In this document: positions 4,552 through 5,227 of the stretch, piece by piece
Layout: every line of letters begins with the position of its first letter
Numbering within the stretch: position 1 is the first letter of the stretch
Source of the DNA: Bryobacterales bacterium
Lineage (GTDB): Bacteria > Acidobacteriota > Terriglobia > Bryobacterales > Bryobacteraceae
NCBI GenBank assembly: GCA_003139735.1
Contig: PLGA01000568.1
Span: forward strand, 1-5,227
DNA length: 5,227 bases
Direction of reading: 5' to 3'
Notes under the pieces: generated by a model
What the model was told of the DNA's origin: nothing
The model's input: only the letters and a program-made list of their open reading frames with translations
Databases searched by the model: none
Position numbers and translations under genes: made by a program

Positions 4552-5227
4552 ATGCGCTCCACCGCGAAGTCTCTTGCCCGGCTCCTGGTCACTGTTTTAG
4601 CGCTGTCGGCGGCCGCTCGTCTCGAAGCCCAACCCGCGCCGTCGGCCGAAATCCAGCAGGCGCTGTTGAAGCTGAACGAACTGGGCACGGTGCTGACCAT
4701 CGCCGCCCATCCCGACGACGAGCGCAGCGAGTTGCTGGCGTATTTCTCCCAGGGACGCCACATGCGCGCGGCGTATCTTTCGGTGACCCGCGGGGAAGGC
4801 GGCCAGAACGTGCTCGGCCCGGAGCAGGGCGCGGCGCTGGGGTTGATTCGCACGCAGGAGTTGCTGGACGCCCGCCGCATCGATGGCGCGGAGCAGTTCT
4901 TCACGCGCGCCATCGACTTCGGCTTCTCGAAAACCGCCGACGAGACCATCGCCAAGTGGGGCCATGATGCGGTCCTTTCCGACATCGTTTGGGTGATTCG
5001 TCGTTACCGCCCCGACGTGATTATTCTCGGTTTCAGCGGGACCCCCAGCGACGGCCACGGCCACCATCAGGCGTCGGCGCTGCTCGGCAAGGAGGCCTGC
5101 GAAGCCGCTGGAGATCCAGCCCGGTTCCCCGAGCAGTTGCGCTATGTGCAGCCCTGGAAAGCCGCGAAGCTGGTGCGCGCCGGCGGATTCTTCGGAGGAC
5201 GCGGGGCGCCCGCAACCACCGCGCCGG
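4552..5227 (+). CDS. Secreted PIG-L/LmbE-type deacetylase, N-terminal part
   Basis: The frame stays open to the window edge, giving the first 225 residues. Residues 1-29 look like a Sec signal peptide: basic MRSTAKSLAR, a hydrophobic core and an L-E-A site before Gln. AHPDDE (52-57) is the defining PIG-L motif. By analogy with MshB, His53 and Asp56 bind zinc and Asp55 is the catalytic base. DGHGHHQA (167-174) should supply the third zinc ligand, most likely His172. TRGEGGQN followed by GPEQG (80-94), the segment around RTQELLDARR (100-109) and KWGHD resemble the long secreted branch of the family, about 800 residues in Acidobacteria and Bacteroidetes, rather than the roughly 300-residue cytoplasmic MshB or BshB enzymes. 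The substrate is presumably an N-acylated amino sugar, but this is family inference. It follows the exported oxidoreductase by 64 bases on the same strand, possibly co-transcribed. The C-terminus is not visible. Confidence 0.92.
   Translation, partial: MRSTAKSLARLLVTVLALSAAARLEAQPAPSAEIQQALLKLNELGTVLTIAAHPDDERSELLAYFSQGRHMRAAYLSVTRGEGGQNVLGPEQGAALGLIRTQELLDARRIDGAEQFFTRAIDFGFSKTADETIAKWGHDAVLSDIVWVIRRYRPDVIILGFSGTPSDGHGHHQASALLGKEACEAAGDPARFPEQLRYVQPWKAAKLVRAGGFFGGRGAPATTAP

Noticed and set aside
4491..5067. Open frames overlapping the PIG-L gene on both strands (4491-4967 plus, 4545-4985 and 4597-5067 minus)
   Set aside because: The frame starting at 4552 encodes the unmistakable AHPDDE and DGHGHHQ motifs with a signal peptide; the others are shadows of it.

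Overview
The window is GC-rich bacterial DNA with five protein-coding genes, the last cut off by the right edge. The gene set is an orphan-looking ECF sigma factor, Tat-exported sugar enzymes of the TIM-barrel and Gfo/Idh/MocA families, a secreted PIG-L deacetylase and a secreted DUF4412-like protein. It is typical of soil Acidobacteriota, especially Bryobacterales/Solibacter-like genomes. Planctomycetes or Verrucomicrobia carry similar enzymes, so the placement is an inference from gene style only.

Layout: (1) 1-114 is a leader with a -10-like box and a good ribosome binding site, followed by a secreted DUF4412-like protein (115-966, +). (2) A GC-rich stem-loop lies between this gene and the converging sigma-70/ECF factor (1079-1714, -). 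(3) 1715-1957 is a gene-poor gap containing a strikingly AT-rich patch (12 G/C in 63 bases at 1763-1825). The patch has two back-to-back inverted repeats and an unverified 52-codon open frame on + (1783-1941). (4) A Tat-signal TIM-barrel sugar isomerase/epimerase-like protein (1958-3016, -) and a Tat-signal Gfo/Idh/MocA oxidoreductase (3111-4487, +) are transcribed divergently from a 94-bp spacer holding -10-like boxes and a small palindrome. (5) After a 7-bp stem-loop comes a secreted PIG-L/LmbE-type deacetylase (4552 to beyond the end, +). It has no clear Shine-Dalgarno, but a TAAAAT box lies just upstream of its ATG.

Working together: the oxidoreductase, TIM-barrel protein and PIG-L enzyme all carry export signals and all belong to families acting on sugars or glycosides. 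The divergent pair fits an extracytoplasmic oxidise-then-isomerise/eliminate scheme like known 3-keto-glycoside and C-glycoside pathways, with the PIG-L protein possibly removing N-acyl groups. The substrate cannot be read from the sequence. I see no tRNA, rRNA, CRISPR array, insertion sequence or defence system, and no convincing new multi-gene system. The least explained part is the AT-rich patch upstream of the sigma factor.
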